Source of the DNA: Phlebopus portentosus
Lineage: Eukaryota; Basidiomycota; Agaricomycetes; Boletales; Boletinellaceae
Assembly (NCBI GenBank): GCA_037892935.1
Contig: JAYXKI010000005.1
Span: 806,001-870,000 of the forward strand
Direction: 5' to 3'
Length of the DNA: 64,000 bases
Both the position numbers and the translations under genes were made by a program. The notes below the pieces were generated by a model. That model saw nothing but the letters and a program-made list of their open reading frames with translations. It ran no database searches and was not told the DNA's origin. Position 1 is the stretch's first letter. Every line of letters begins with the position of its first letter. Of this stretch, positions 1 to 12,541 are shown one piece after another.

Positions 1-68
1 CTTCAAGTTCATTCGATTTACTCACTACTACTTGTCGGTGCGAACGACCACTTCCTGTCTTTATTTAC

Positions 69-2747
69 ATGAAGAAGCGACTCAAAAGTGCATCGCACTT
101 CTTCCGCCCGCGCGCCCTCTTACCGAAGAGTCCCGTTGCGGCCGTCCGCGCTGTCTGGATCCTAGCTGTTCTCTGGTGTGAACTCGGCACGTTCCATTGG
201 GACCTCGCGGGATGTCGTTGGCCCGATTCTGAACTTGATCGTGTGCTGAAAGACGAAGAGGTGAGCGTTGCTTCCGCTTTGAGCGTGACATGCCTCGTGT
301 GATCGAGGGAGACCATCTCCGTCTTTCGGACGGTCCGAAGGCATACATGAGAAGAATCCAGAGCCTGTGATGCCCTTCATCATGCCTTGAAAGATTGTCG
401 CAACTTTGAGTTGACGTTTTTGCCTTCCTTTTCTCCAGGGCAGCTCCTCTTCCACTTTCCCGACGCACGTGCTGCTCATTGCAGACCCACAAATACGTGC
501 TCCACGTAGACACCCGGCCTGGACGCGCTGGCTGCATCTCACGGATCTTGCACTTCGGAAACGATGGTCGTTTGTCCGACGTGTCCGTCCAGATGTCGTG
601 ATGTTTCTTGGTGATATGCTAGAAAGAGGGCGTTACGCCGACGACGATGAGTAAGTATCTCTCTTCTCTAGGATTTCATGAGCATTCCTCCTGTCTCCTG
701 CTGCATGACTTGTTCTTCATCTTTTCTTCGTAAAAAAAAAAGAAACGAGAGACAGTCGTACACGTCGCGCACATCGAGCTCGTGAAGAGTATCCTTCCCT
801 TCCGGACTTACGTTCATTCTTCATATAGCGGAGCTATACGATAGTGCGGTCCTGTATAGACAGCCCTCCTTTGGCCAGCTCTCTTCTAGACTAGAAAAAT
901 CTTGTCATGATTGTGACGATGACAAAGCTCCAGATTTACTGAGAGGGCAGCTAATAGAATCTGCCTTTTCTCGCTCGCAGGCACCGTCCACTCTTTGCTC
1001 CATGATATTTCCCTGTGTCTGTCTTGATGTATGATTGCTTACTGAAATACACTGGCATGGCTTTCGTCGCTGGTGCACTTCTCGTTTAGGTATCGCGAGT
1101 CTTTTGAGTACTTCAAAGCAATATTCTCGGTCGAGCCAGATACGAAGGTTTATTATGTTCCGGGTAATCACGACGTAGGGTATGTCTCTGTGCTTTCATG
1201 CAGCTTGTCTTCGCCAGACTGATATGTCGAAATCGTTTGGTAGACTTGGCCCAAGCTCGAGAATGAACACAGCACATGCTCGAAGGCGGTATACTAAGCA
1301 CTTCGGTCCACTCAACGACAGAGTGAGCATCGCCAACCACACATTGATCATGCTCGACGCCCCGGGCCTTGTCGACGAGGACTACCGACGAGCGGGCACG
1401 GGCAAGTCGTTCGAGGATTGGCAAGCCATCCCGGGTGGAACGATTGATTTTATAAACGACTTTGCTGGAGGTTCGTATCCCTTGAGCTATTATTTTCATT
1501 TTCATTCATATCAATTGACTTGATGGTGAATACGTTATAGTGGGATCTGAAGAGCCGGTTGTGCTGTTCAGTCATATACCACTATTCAGACCGGATACTG
1601 CTGGGTGCGGAGTCCTGAGAGAAAAGGGAAATATCCGTCGTGGAGTCGGTCCTGGATTCCAGAACATGTTGATGAGGGATACTACGAAGTATATCCTGCG
1701 ATATGTGAGACCCGCCGTAGTCTTCAGGTAAGGTTCCCTTCTAAGTATATTAGATAGCCTTTTGAATTTACCAAATTTTTTCAGCGGTAATGATCATGAC
1801 TATTGTGAATACACTCATAGCATACCCTTGCTCTCCGAAGGCCCAGAGGCCAAAATCGATTACGTTCGAGAAGTGACGGTCAAGGCGATCTCGTCCGCCG
1901 GAGACATTCGACGACCAGGCTTCCAGCTCCTTTCTCTTCTAGAATCTTCTATCCACCAGACGGATGGAAAGACATTCGCGGATACTCCATGCTTCCTCCC
2001 TGGAGAGCGGGATATATATTTCGGACGATACCTTCCACTTCTTGTTTTATCTTTAGTCGTACTCCTTGCAGCCGCCATAAGGCGACACCGGCCTGCATGG
2101 CAGCATTCGAGCGGTTCTCGACAGGGCTTGGATACAAATCCTGATGTGAATGAGATTTTGCCGCTCACTGCAGTCCCGCACGATGAGCCGATCAAGGAAT
2201 ACTTGGATTCGACCACCTTTGTAATTCTGGACGTACAACAGGATCCTCGAGTCTCGCGCCAACACTCCGCGCTTCCGCAAATGGTCAACACGCTCCTCAT
2301 ACTCCTGATTTCTCCGTCGGCGGGAGCGTACCAAGAGAGTTCCGATCTTCCGCGCAAGCTGCGTATGTAGCAAGTGGATTAGAAGATACCGAAGGCGACG
2401 AGGAAGATTTTCAAATCCCCGAGCAGATAGCTCGGTATCGTGGCACATCGGACAAAGGGAGCGATTATCTGCGACTCACACTTGATCGAGCCCGTCGAAA
2501 GCGTCGGCTAGCTTGGACATGGACGTTTGAGCTTGGTGGACGTAGAAGACGACTGGTTGTCGGTATGCCTTTCTTGATGGAACATGTAGTTCGGACATTT
2601 TGGGGAGCCGCCACCTCTTATTTGAGAACGGGTCATACGAATAGATCTAGGACGGAGAGTATCTCACTGGACTTTTTGATTAGTGTTTTGGTTGCCGGTT
2701 GGCCATCTATCTTTTTGCTTTGTATCATCTATTTTTTTTTACATTAA
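69..2747 (+). CDS. Cdc1/Ted1 (MPPE1/PGAP5)-like metallophosphoesterase
   Basis: Membrane-anchored calcineurin-like phosphoesterase of the Cdc1/Ted1/PGAP5 family. Known members act in the ER/Golgi, where they remodel the ethanolamine-phosphate of GPI anchors and so promote cargo exit. At least six exons are visible. Exon 1 (69-260) gives a basic N-terminus and a first hydrophobic segment (VRAVWILAVLWCEL). Metal-site motifs follow in order: LLIADPQI, FLGDMLERGR, PGNHDVG, SHIPLFR and GNDHDYCEYTH, which together are the full metallophosphatase signature. A second membrane segment (LPLLVLSLVVLLAAAI) lies near 2040-2085 and a third at the C-terminus just before the TAA at 2745. Introns begin at about 261, 652, 1179, 1469 and 1729. 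Between about 2185 and 2360 the reading frame changes, so one junction there is unresolved. The order of motifs makes the family call firm; the exact paralogue (CDC1 or TED1) is not settled. Confidence 0.86.
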
Positions 2748-2990
2748 ATAAATCATGGACACTTCCACTCTGCTCACTTAATATCTCCTGTATTTTTTCT
2801 CACAAGCTGTACAATTCCATGTAAAAGGAAGTAATGCTAAGATTACAAGTCTCAAATACATTTCTGTCGGAGTTCGAAATTCCAGACGCGTCTTCGCATC
2901 AGGGCACGTGCGGATGTGTTATAAGGAGAGGCAGAGAAACTTGCGCTAGTTCACCAGACACACCGACGACGAGAAAGCTTACTGTATGAC

Positions 2991-4501
2991 ATGACGCAGA
3001 CGTCTTTGCTCAATTATGAAGCACCATGTACGTTCAAGCTTGAGGCATCTCAAATCCACGTACTCGAAGCTGACGTTCCGCACATCGGACCTCAGGGTCG
3101 GTGTACGCGCTGGACTGGTGTAAAACTCCGGCACCCGGACAACATTCACGCCCTCGAACTGCGTATCGACTTGCTCTGGGATCATTTACAGAAGATTCGC
3201 GGAATAGGCTTGCGATCATAGGATTGCAAGATGAACGAGTGCTCATCGAAGATGACTACGATTACGAGCAGCATGCTGATTTCGTCTCGCTTGTGGAAGC
3301 GCATCACGGTTATCCTGCAACTAGTGTACAGTGGCAGCCCGCATCTGCAGCAACTTTAGGTCACTCAGGATCGGAGCTGATTGCGACGTCGGGTGATGCA
3401 CTGCGTATATGGGAGACTGCTAGTGATAACCCTAGCTCGGGCGGTAGTACTTACGTTGGAGCTAAGCAGTCGGGTGGTGGACATCGGCTCACTTTGAAAA
3501 GCACTTTATCTGGGGTCCGCCAAATTTCTTTGATGCTCATCTGGCAATTTTTATTCATGCAAAATCACGTCTACAGTCAAAAGTACAGCAACCAGGGAAC
3601 ACAGGCGCCCCGATCACCAATTTCTCGTGGAACGAGAAATCGCCATCGATGATCGTAACTTCTTCAATCGACACGACATGTACCGTCTGGAACATCGATA
3701 CAGCAAGCGCTGTAACGCAGCTCATCGCGCACGACCGCGAGGTATACGACGTCGCATGGCTTCCGGGTTCTACAGACATCTTCGTCTCCGTCGGTGCGGA
3801 TGGCTCGCTACGAGCATTCGATCTACGTTCTCTGGAACATTCAACAATTCTTTACGAGACACCAACTCCGAAACCTCAGAGTGTTGCCGCTCAGAGTGCA
3901 GCTGCGGCTGGTAGACCGGCAACATCGCCGCTGTTGCGGATCGCGTTCAATCCTGCAGACGCGAATTATATGAGCACGTTCCATATCGATTCGAATGATG
4001 TCCAGATACTCGACATGCGCAGTCCCGGACAACCCGTGTTGGAGTTGAAAGCTCATAAAGCGCCGATCAACGCTCTGGGGTGGGGTTCTGCTGACCAGCC
4101 TTTCCTCGCCACGGCAGGTAAATATTCAATGTGTATGTATCTTATCTTGCGAACTACATCCTGACTCCGTCACAGCGGACGATTGTCAACTTCTCCTATG
4201 GGATATCACTCAACAACCTATACGACCCCCTTCCAGCACCCTGTCTAGTCGAGGTCCAAATTCACCTCGGACGTCAAGCGCTGCGTCAGGCACCTCGACA
4301 AGCGGATCTTCTTCCTCTTCGTCCAAAAAACCCAAGCTGCTGACGGATCCCATCTACGCGTACACCGCGCCTGCAGAGATCGGCAATCTATGCTGGAGTC
4401 CTCAAATTGCGGGTATGGCTATGGCTTCAGGTCATTCGACAGCTCCTGGAGAGTGGGTCGCGATCACTATGGGGAAGAGCGTCAAAGCTCTCAAGGTTTG
4501 A
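2991..4501 (+). CDS. WD40 protein, DCAF7/WDR68 (TTG1-like) family
   Basis: WD40 beta-propeller scaffold of the DCAF7/WDR68 family, which in other eukaryotes binds DYRK kinases and CUL4-DDB1 ligases. The short first exon (2991-3027) is spliced over a 68-nt intron (3028-3095) so that it reads NYEAPWSVYALDW, matching the family's conserved N-terminus. Next come RLALGSF, LIATSGDALRIWE, and after another intron the diagnostic stretch ITNFSWNE ... VTSSIDTTCTVW, QLIAHDREVYDVAW, SVGADGSLRAFDLR and LEHSTILYE. The last exon contains CQLLLWDI, a Ser-rich insertion (about 4270-4330) and the closing IGNLCWSPQ ... WVAITMGKSVKALKV. Introns start at 3028, about 3513 and 4117. The Ser/Thr-rich insertions in blades 2 and 6 are longer than in animal orthologues. 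The start rests on the only ATG in frame with the conserved NYEAP motif. The gene is co-directional with the phosphoesterase, about 240 bp downstream of it. Confidence 0.88.
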
Positions 4502-5074
4502 GCTGTTGATTTCCGTCTATGGATATGTTCTCTTGTGTCTGCTTGTCTCAATTCGTTTAAATATGGCTGCTTGTCGGCCTTGATCTTTGGTTGCGCTGAG
4601 TTTTGCTAGATTTCGTCCCTGTATATATTCAGATGTTTTCGTATTGCAATTGTATTATCTTTCATGCGCATACTGTCAGTTATGGAACTGCAACTGAAAC
4701 CGAATCCGTGTCTGTGCATTTCAGCGACCGAAAAGTTCAACGGAAAGAAGTGCGATTCAATTGATAATACAACAGAAGAATATTTGAATCTGGACAGGTA
4801 GTCATACAAAACATAACGAGAACCATCCAGTCGTACAGCGCAATAAGTAAACTTTAACAGGATGCGCGATAGCCATACCATGGTATACAAAAGTAGGAAT
4901 TCAATATCAGCCTAAGGTATATTCGCAAGTTAGAATAGAATAATCAGACAGTGAACGGAAGGAAATTAGGTTGTACAAAACAGAAATAGTACTCCTGCTT
5001 TGGCAAAATCCGCCTTGTATCCAAGAATGGAATGGAATAGCAGGCTGCGACAGTCTTGAGCATACGCCTTGGCT
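4502..5074. other. Convergent 3' intergenic region
   Basis: AT-rich spacer between the ends of the WD40 gene and the minus-strand Tyr-rich gene. It probably holds both 3' UTRs and polyadenylation sites. The only open frame of note (about 4606-4890, minus) has no recognisable motif and is treated as chance. Confidence 0.5.
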
Positions 5075-6320
5075 TTAGTATCCGTATGAACTTGCGACGT
5101 AGTACGGCGAGACGCTGTAGCTTCCACTGTGTCTGTGTCTGCTTGAGGAGCGGCGGCGCGAACCAGATCGGTGACTATGGCGGCGATGGTGTCCGGACGG
5201 CTGGATTACCGTAACCGGCGAAGTAGCGGTGTATGCAGGCTGGACGTATGAACCCGGGTATGAGCCTGCGTATCCCGCCGTGTAGCCCGGAGTGGCATAA
5301 GCGGTTGCAGGTGTTCCGTACGAGGAAGGGTATGCACCACCGTAAGCGTTCGAGCCGTATCCATATCCATATCCATCGCCTATGTAAGGCGAGGGAGGAC
5401 GTGAGTACGACCGCGACCGGAAAGGCGAGTAGGAACGCAGCGAGGAAGCGGAGCCGCGTCGTGAAAGCCGGCCGCGTCCAGAATATGGATCGTACACAGC
5501 GCTATCCATCAAAGCGTACTCAAAGATTCTGTCGGCTGTTGCACCTGCTGATTCGCAGGCTTCGAGACGCCCGTATGCGTCGGTAACGCGCCCGGTGTAT
5601 TGCCAGAGACGCGTCGCTAAATTTCAAATTCTCATTTAGCTGTGTTCCCAAACTAGAGATGGAGAAAACTATGCATACCCTCACTAACCGCAAGACCAAT
5701 AAGCGCCTCCCTTTGACGCTCAGTGTCGCCCGACAGCGGTTGTGCATATATTCCATGATGATACTTCCAGTTACGCCAGGCTTCGTAGGCTGCAGCTGCG
5801 CCGATTTCAATCGGCCGCATACTGAGAATGTCACCCTGTAACAAAGGGTGTTTGATTGATTTCACTTTCGATTGTAACAAACACATACCAATCCGCCATA
5901 TGCACGTCGATGCCAAATACGAGCCTCCTCAAAGCTCAATCCAATACTTGAGTGATTGCGCACTCTATTCCAAGCATAATCGTAAATATCCCTGCACAAG
6001 TGAAGTTAAGTTTCAGGTCCAAAATAGGTTTAAAGAAGATCAATCGATGATGGACATACGGATCAGCGAGGGCTCCATGCGCTCTATAATAGTCAAGGCC
6101 GCTCCAGTTAGGCTGGGGCTGGTATGTGGGCTGCATAGGAGTGATGAACTGGTAGTTGGATGTGCCCCAACCGGGTGCATTGCGGTAGGCGTCGTAGTAG
6201 GCCATGAGTGAATCAATCAGGGATGGGATAAACTCTTGGACGGTTGGAACTTGTGGGCTTATAAAGGGTCCGTAGGCAGCCGGCGCGCAGGAGACCAAGT
6301 GGTATACGGTTAGGGTCCAT
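5075..6320 (-). CDS. Conserved hypothetical protein with Tyr/Ser/Gly-rich C-terminus
   Basis: No function recognised. Four or five exons can be joined on the minus strand. The N-terminal part contains PTVQEFIPSLIDSLMAYYDAY and PNWSGLDYYRAHGALADP. A small exon (about 5896-5930) follows, then GDILSMRPIEIGAAAAYEAWRNW and QREALIGLAVSE, then LWQYTGRVTDAYGRLEACE and a long low-complexity tail from about 5512 to the TAA at 5075-5077. The tail is rich in Tyr, Gly, Ser, Pro and Arg, with Gly-Tyr runs and RS-like stretches (HRRHSHRSGSRRRSSS). The first half looks folded and helical, and the tail looks disordered and prion-like. The start is uncertain: the ATG at 6318-6320 (MDPN) requires a short first intron to join the downstream frame. 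It is transcribed divergently from COG5 with about 330 bp between starts. A role in RNA binding or condensates would be a guess from composition only. Confidence 0.62.
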
Positions 6321-6649
6321 CAGAATACAATCCTGCGTTTTATATTGTACAGAACCAGTACCGCCTGATAAACGGATGGCCCCTCTTTGTTGGCGCTGTT
6401 TCATCTCAATCGCAATCGTTCATAAGAACAGACGAGGAGGAGCCTCCAAACCTCTAGAAGGCGGGACGGCATCGGCACGAGTCACAAGTGTATCCGGCCT
6501 TGTCGGACCAGACCGAAAGTGTGTATTACTAATAGTAATACTGGGCAAACGAGCTCGAGAGTTGTAAGTAAGAGTATCACGTGGGACGTCACGTCCTTCC
6601 TGTCGACAAAAACGACGACCAATCCAGATGATTGAGCACTCTTCATAGC
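6321..6649. promoter_or_regulatory. Divergent promoter with E-box and CRE-like half-site
   Basis: This spacer separates the minus-strand Tyr-rich gene from COG5. Positions 6578-6583 are a palindromic CACGTG E-box, and 6585-6590 (GACGTC) followed by AC form a CRE-like element. The two sites sit about 60-70 bp upstream of the COG5 ATG. That these are bound by bHLH or bZIP factors is inferred. Confidence 0.4.
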
Positions 6650-9600
6650 ATGCCAGGTTTGTAGCAGCTTTACTGACAAAGTATTCGATATACTAATCGG
6701 ATTTGAAGATCCTCTGTATGATGCATTTGCTGTGCCCGATTTTGACGCGAATGAGTACGCGAACGCCATCCTAGCTGGTGAATCGTTTCCACCTCCGCAT
6801 GCGACCTCGACTAGGGAACAACAACCAGGAAGAATAGCGAAGACATCTTCGTTAATATCCGAGCCTGCTAAAGAAGATATCTCTGTTGCGATATCAAAGC
6901 TCACTGTCGGTATTGATGATGTGTCAAAACAGTTAAAGAATGTTGTGCGTACTTCCGCTTCCCCTGCATCCCTGTTGACTGTAGCTCCTACTTTTTCTTA
7001 TATTCGCGATTACATCTATATCAACTCTCCCTCTTCGCGATGAATGATTTGTCGTCTTTGCATCTCGCTCGTGTCAGGTAACTGCTAATCATGAAAAGCT
7101 TCTTGTACAAGCAGCAGGCGTAGGTGCCCTCGAAGAAAAATTACGGACCGTTAAATCTGGGTTAGACGAAGTAACGGCGTCGCAAGAGAAGTAAGCATTT
7201 TATTTTCCTCTTGATAACTATTTTTTTTTTCTTGTACTCATGTTTTGTGAATGAATGTTCTACTTCGGCAAACGTCTCTGCGCTATTCGCCTGTGCTTGG
7301 TCGCTCCTATCCGACTGCATATGACCCACTTCTCGACCATCTTTGGCTACTCTTACATCAATCTGTTATGCTTCTTCCTGTGGTCACTTGGCACATGCGT
7401 CCCATAACATCCGAAATGAAACTCCCTGAACGTATCTATCCGAATCTGCTGTTCACCGTTTAATATCTCGATCTTTCGGTGGAACGCGTTGTTCACGTTC
7501 CTGCGTTAATCTGGGACGCTGCTTTCTATGCTCCAACCGAACTTTCGAACACCTTCTGTGTGGATTGCTGTCTATTTATATCCCGATTTCTATTTCTTCA
7601 TGGTCACTATTATTCTCGAATCCATTGTGTGGGTACTAAACTATTCTTTGTTCGATGCAGAATACGCACGAAGGTTCGAGTACCATGCGCTTCAATTAGT
7701 ATTCTTGCCAAGCGTATGGCTCGGCTTCAATGCGCAGCCGACGCTTTACGTCGCACCGCCCGCTTCGTGATCCTTGCACGTAGGCTTGATGGGCAGATGG
7801 CCGAGCTGACTCGCCTCTCGGCGAGCGAAGATTCGAGCCCTGTTGTGAATGGGAAAAAAGCGGCTAGCGGCAACAAGCACGCAGTAACGCGAAACAGGGC
7901 TGAAAGTGATACTCGGACAAGTATTTCTGAGAGCCGATCTAGTGACGATGTGGCAGGTTTGGGCAGCGAAACCGAGAAGGAGCGTGCAATCGCTAAAGCT
8001 GCACTGACCATTGCCGAGCTCTGTAGGTCATATCATGTATTCTTCTTATAGACCATCGAACTGATTGATCTTTTTCAGCGGCACTTCTGGACACATCTAC
8101 AACCTCAAACCAGTATTCGCAATCATTGAATCAGGATGTCCCGGACGAAATGATTGCTGATTACGTAGCGGAAGAAGAGTTTGATAGTGTTGAAATCCCT
8201 CTCCGCTCGATTCATGCCGTTGCGAGCCATTCGCCTGGAATTAAATCAGCCCGCGCGAAAATCACGTCTGAAATGGAGATTATGGTGCTAACTGGCCTCA
8301 CTGGTATTGTATGTGTCCTGACCTTTCTTTCCCGTCAGCCTTGTCCCATGCCTTTTGCTTAGGCATCCTTTTCTAGAATCGTTCTCTCCTCGCTTCGTCA
8401 CTACAGACCGCCCACAATCTACGCGTACTGCCGGGCCTCGTCCAAACGCTTTTGGCGGATTTGACAGATGCTGTTGAGCAACGTATCAAGCTCGCTTTTG
8501 ACATCGCGCAAATATCGAAGGAACTGAATGCCAAGGGTGAGTCTGGTGTATGTTTGGTGGCACATAACTAAATCTTCTGTTTATGTTCAGAACAAACGCC
8601 TACTACCTCAGGATTACTTTACCGATCCCGTATACGTACGGAACCCACCAACGCGACAGCACCGCAGTTCAGCGCAGCTCTGTGGTCTCGGCTGGAAGCC
8701 CTGATCGGCGAACTGGCTGACTGCTGTATCAAGGTTCGTTCATATGCCACGTTGCTATGGAATGAGTGTTGAGCAAGTTTCCTTTTTGAAGGTTTATACT
8801 CTCGAGAAAGTCCTTCAGCTCAAGAAGGATACATTATCGCAAACCAATTTCATGGATGAAGCAATGAAGGTGTGCAGACCCCGCTCGAGAGCACAAATTC
8901 GTTAACTAATCTTGCCTGGAGGTGCTCGAAAATAAGCCGAGTTCGACTTTCTGGACTGTCTTAGCAAGGACTCTCGAGAAATATTGCAAAGAAGCATCAC
9001 GAAGTACGCCAAAAAGCTCCTTCCATTTGTTCTTGCCAAATCTCATTCCGACATTCACCAGACTCTACCTTTATGCAACAGACTTTGAGTTCGGGTTATC
9101 CGCGCCTCTTACGTCTTTTCCATGAGCTTTTCGCGAAGATCGCTGTTGAAACGGATACGACATATACCCAAGAAAAGCAAAGGTCTGCGTTGGTTCGCTT
9201 GGCTACATTGAAGGCTGATCGTTTCGTTGCAGTCCAGAAACCATTCTCATCCTTCGTGCACTGTCTGTCTTTGAGCAAGCGTATTTACAACGAGTTGCGA
9301 ACCGGTTGAATGAAACAGTGGCACAGAGCGTTGCGGGTGGCGCCCGAGCGCCGCCTGCTATGGGAGAAGGTTTGAGTATTGCCCGAACTGCAGCAAATGA
9401 ATTGGATGCTGCTAAGTTTGATCCGCTGCTGGTCAAAGCCGTCGCAAAGAACGTGCAGTCGAGCTTGGATCTGTTATTAAGCAGATTGGATTTGTTGGTA
9501 CGTCGACGTTTTGAGCAATGATTCGACATTGACTCATAGGCATCCTGTGTGTAGATTGTGCGAGATAGATGGGCAACCAGTCTTCTTGGACCAGTTAGCA

Positions 9601-10642
9601 CTCCTCAGCAGACTCAAAACGCGCAAATTGCAACATGTCTGTATCATTGCGCTGCACGGCTTGGTACCCTAGAAGGCGAATATCCTGAATCGGTCATTAC
9701 GATCCTTCAACCGTCTATCAAGGTACAATTTTTATTCTCTTTGTCCTTCACATGCGTTGCTTAAGTTGTGTCCGAAGAAAATCCGCCGTGTGTTCGATAG
9801 TATCGTGGACCCTCTACTAAGTGCCATTAGCAGGGAGCTAAGCACAATAGTAGCAAAACTACACAAGCTTGACTTGGGAGCGCCAGACGCTTCCTCGGGG
9901 ATGGGCGGCCCGAGCACGTACATGAAGGATTTGGTCGAGAAGTTGAACTATATCAAGTCGGAAGTACTTGACAAATTCAACGTGGATGTCTCTCGTGAAT
10001 GGCACGTCTATATGTTTGCTCTTTAAGGGGAGGCTATAAAGACTGACCGACACGTTGCTCAAGGGTGATTGCTATTGTGAGAAACGTGATACGCTCATTT
10101 GTTCTGAACGCATCGATAGCGAAACCTCTCGGAGAGGGCGGAAAGTTGCAGCTAACAAGCGATATGACTGAGCTGGAATTCGCTCTGAGCGCTTTTCTCG
10201 CGGAGGGAGGCTCACAGAGTAAACGCGGAGCTAGGTTAGACGTCGTTGGAGAAGACTATCGCACTTTGCGTGCAATGCGGTTTGTCCTTGTTTTTATGCT
10301 AAATCGCGATTGTTTCTCATTAGATGACGCTATAGCCCACTTCTTTTTCTGGAAACTAATATGCTATCCTCTCCCTCCCAGACCACCGGTCTGCCGCCAT
10401 TGATTGTTCTGCACCACATACTTGTGCGCTCGCCACTTCCGCTACCTCATGCACTGCATGGATGGAGCGAGGCAGAGTATGTACGCTGGGTGGAAGAGCA
10501 CACAGAGGAGGAAGCACTAACCCTCGTCGACGGTGTATTGACACACTGGGAAAAGGTGAACGAAGCACCAAAAGATGATACATCAAAGAATTTTGTCGAC
10601 TTGGCTCGCTCAGTCTTAGTTAGAGCAATACAACGTCACTAG
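6650..10642 (+). CDS. COG5: Conserved oligomeric Golgi complex subunit 5 (COG5)
   Basis: COG complex lobe-B subunit, a peripheral Golgi tether for retrograde intra-Golgi vesicles. The first exon is only seven bases (6650-6656); splicing over a 53-nt intron gives MPDPLYDAF. The conserved N-terminal helical region follows: DISVAISKLTVGIDDVSKQL, then TANHEKLLVQAAGVGALEEKL, then IRTKVRVP and LQCAADALRRTARFVILARRL. Later landmarks are IKSARAKITSEMEIMVLTGL, NRSLLASSLQTAHNLRVLPGL, LWSRLEALIGELADCC, LNETVAQSVAGGARAPP, KIRRVFDSIVDPLLSAISREL and LPPLIVLHHILVRS. It ends at TAG 10640-10642. There are at least ten exons. The intron at 7191-7660 is about 470 nt, far longer than its neighbours; the splice across it restores EKIRTKVRVP. 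Protein length (roughly 800-850 aa) fits the family. Confidence 0.88.
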
Positions 10643-10831
10643 GTTCCTAATTTGATTCCCGATGAAACTGAGAATAGTAAGTCGCAGCCTATTGTACATG
10701 CAAAGTTCCGCGAATCGGACAAGGCGGAAGGTCGTTGGTACATCGCAGAATCAAGATCTCTGGATTTCGAGAGCAAGGCCGTTGCTGTGACACGTAGACT
10801 TCATCTTTAATCATGATCAGAAGATTCAAAG

Positions 10832-12541
10832 ATGATGGTTGCTGTAGCACGCACCAAGTATGGCGCAGATTATATCCTATATCATTCTCTAACTGACGCT
10901 TGGAATGCAATCCCCCTCCGTCGACTTCAGAAACGTATCGATTTACTGAAGTTTCATCACTCTTTTCAAGTTTCGGAGCGTACAACATGCTGGAGCCAGT
11001 ATACTGTGACATCGGTAGCTCCTGTGATCGATCTTGGCCCTAATAAGGATATTATACTTGGCTTCTATTTTGCCTTCCTGGTCATTGGGGGAAATGTGGG
11101 CTTACCTCTTCTGATCACTACACTGTTGGTAACGAAGACGGTTAATCGGCGCCATCCAACATTGATAAATTTCCTGATATCGTGGACGGTATACGGTAGT
11201 ACATGCTTAATACTGTGAGTCTCATAGAGCTTAGGCCAAGCGGTATACATCTCATTTCGGGCAGATTGTACACTGGAGAACAAGGTCAGGACGCCCCGAA
11301 ATTCGACATTTGCCTCGCACAAGCGTCACTGTTTTATGGAAGCATCTCTGGGTGGGTTTTTATATATTCATTCAAGTGCCTTGAGGATCCTATTCTACAA
11401 ACAGAGGAGCTGTCGCAACGCTTTGTCTTGTTTTGCAGGTAAGTAGCAATGAATTCCTTGTCGATGTCTGGATAGTCCTGAGCGTCGCCGTCGAAACGAT
11501 ACGTAGCTTTGGCTGGACATCAAAAGCCGGAAAAAAATCGGTAACCCTCGTTTGATCGGACTAGTGCGCGAGTAATTTCGGTTTTCTGATCTCTGCTAAG
11601 TTCTATTCGATTTTCAAGCTTTTAGTTGCTCCTTGGGCCTTTTTCTCGTTCTTTACCATACTTGCTTTGGTGGTGAGTTGCACATTTTGCAAGGCCAGCC
11701 AGATGAAAGGATTAACGGCACAAATTATAGGTCGGCATAAGAGAACCTTCACTTGTGACAAGAAAATGGGTCTTCCACTGTACCGTATCATCGAATTACA
11801 TGTATGTGATCTTCGTCTACGTGCGAGTTACTCTTCATGGGGAGTATTAGAGTATTCTCTGCCAGTGCAGTCGGTCTAGTTGTGATGGCACTTGTTCTCG
11901 TATTTCAAGGTAGCGAATACTCTTTTTTTCTGCTTCCACTCTAGATTCGACTGAGACTAATCCAGGCTTGGTTCATCACTTCCTTTACAAATGCGGAAGG
12001 GAAAGGGCTGTGGACCAATCGACCTTTCGTTTATACATCAGAGTATCCATATTCACTTTCTTCGCGGTTCTTTTCTTTGTGTAAGTAAGCAAGTAACTCC
12101 CTACGAAGCTTTTTGACTGGCCGTATGTATGGTGATGCAGAGTCGACATCGTGACTGTATTCGTGCCAACACACCCAGCCGTGCATATCATCTTTTCACT
12201 CGGTGGGTGTTCTTTACCTTATAAAATTAACATCTAAACAAGCAGTTGATTTGCATAGTGCCTCTCAGTATCTTTTTGGGATTTGGGATTCACAAGGTTC
12301 GTAGACACGTTTGATCTATAAATTTGCGTTGCTAAAAAATCTTGCATGCCAATCAAAGGAAAATTTTCGCATATGGTTCGCAGTTCCGCGACGACTCGGC
12401 AGCAGACGAGACAACTCAAATCATAGCATGTCGATTTTTTCGCGTAGCAGAACGGCAAACACGACCACTGCAACAATAAAGGCTGATACAAACAAGTCTC
12501 TTCCTCCTCTCCCCCGTTTCCAAGATGATATTCATGTATGA
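10832..12541 (+). CDS. Orphan 7TM protein, divergent paralogue (7TM-A)
   Basis: Multi-exon polytopic membrane protein, the most divergent of five paralogues in the window. The first recognisable block (to about 11216) gives GFYFAFLVIGGNVGLPLL ... RRHPTLINFLISWTVYG, the family's TM1-TM2 signature. Next exons give LYTGEQGQ ... CLAQASLFYGSIS, APWAFFSFFTILAL, a GSIRVFSASAVGLVVMALVLVFQ segment, and VHHFLYKCGRERAVDQSTFRLYIRVSIFTFFAVLFF. The tail ends SLPPLPRFQDDIHV before TGA 12539-12541. Intron positions match those of copies B-E. It lacks the FYC motif and the IFGTQ block found in the other copies (here GFGIHK). The N-terminal exon is not identified, so the start is approximate. No Pfam-level function is recognised; the topology is GPCR-like. 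Confidence 0.6.

Noticed and set aside
82..542. Long minus-strand open frames opposite the first exons of the phosphoesterase
   Set aside because: They are antisense to a strongly supported gene and have no motifs of their own.
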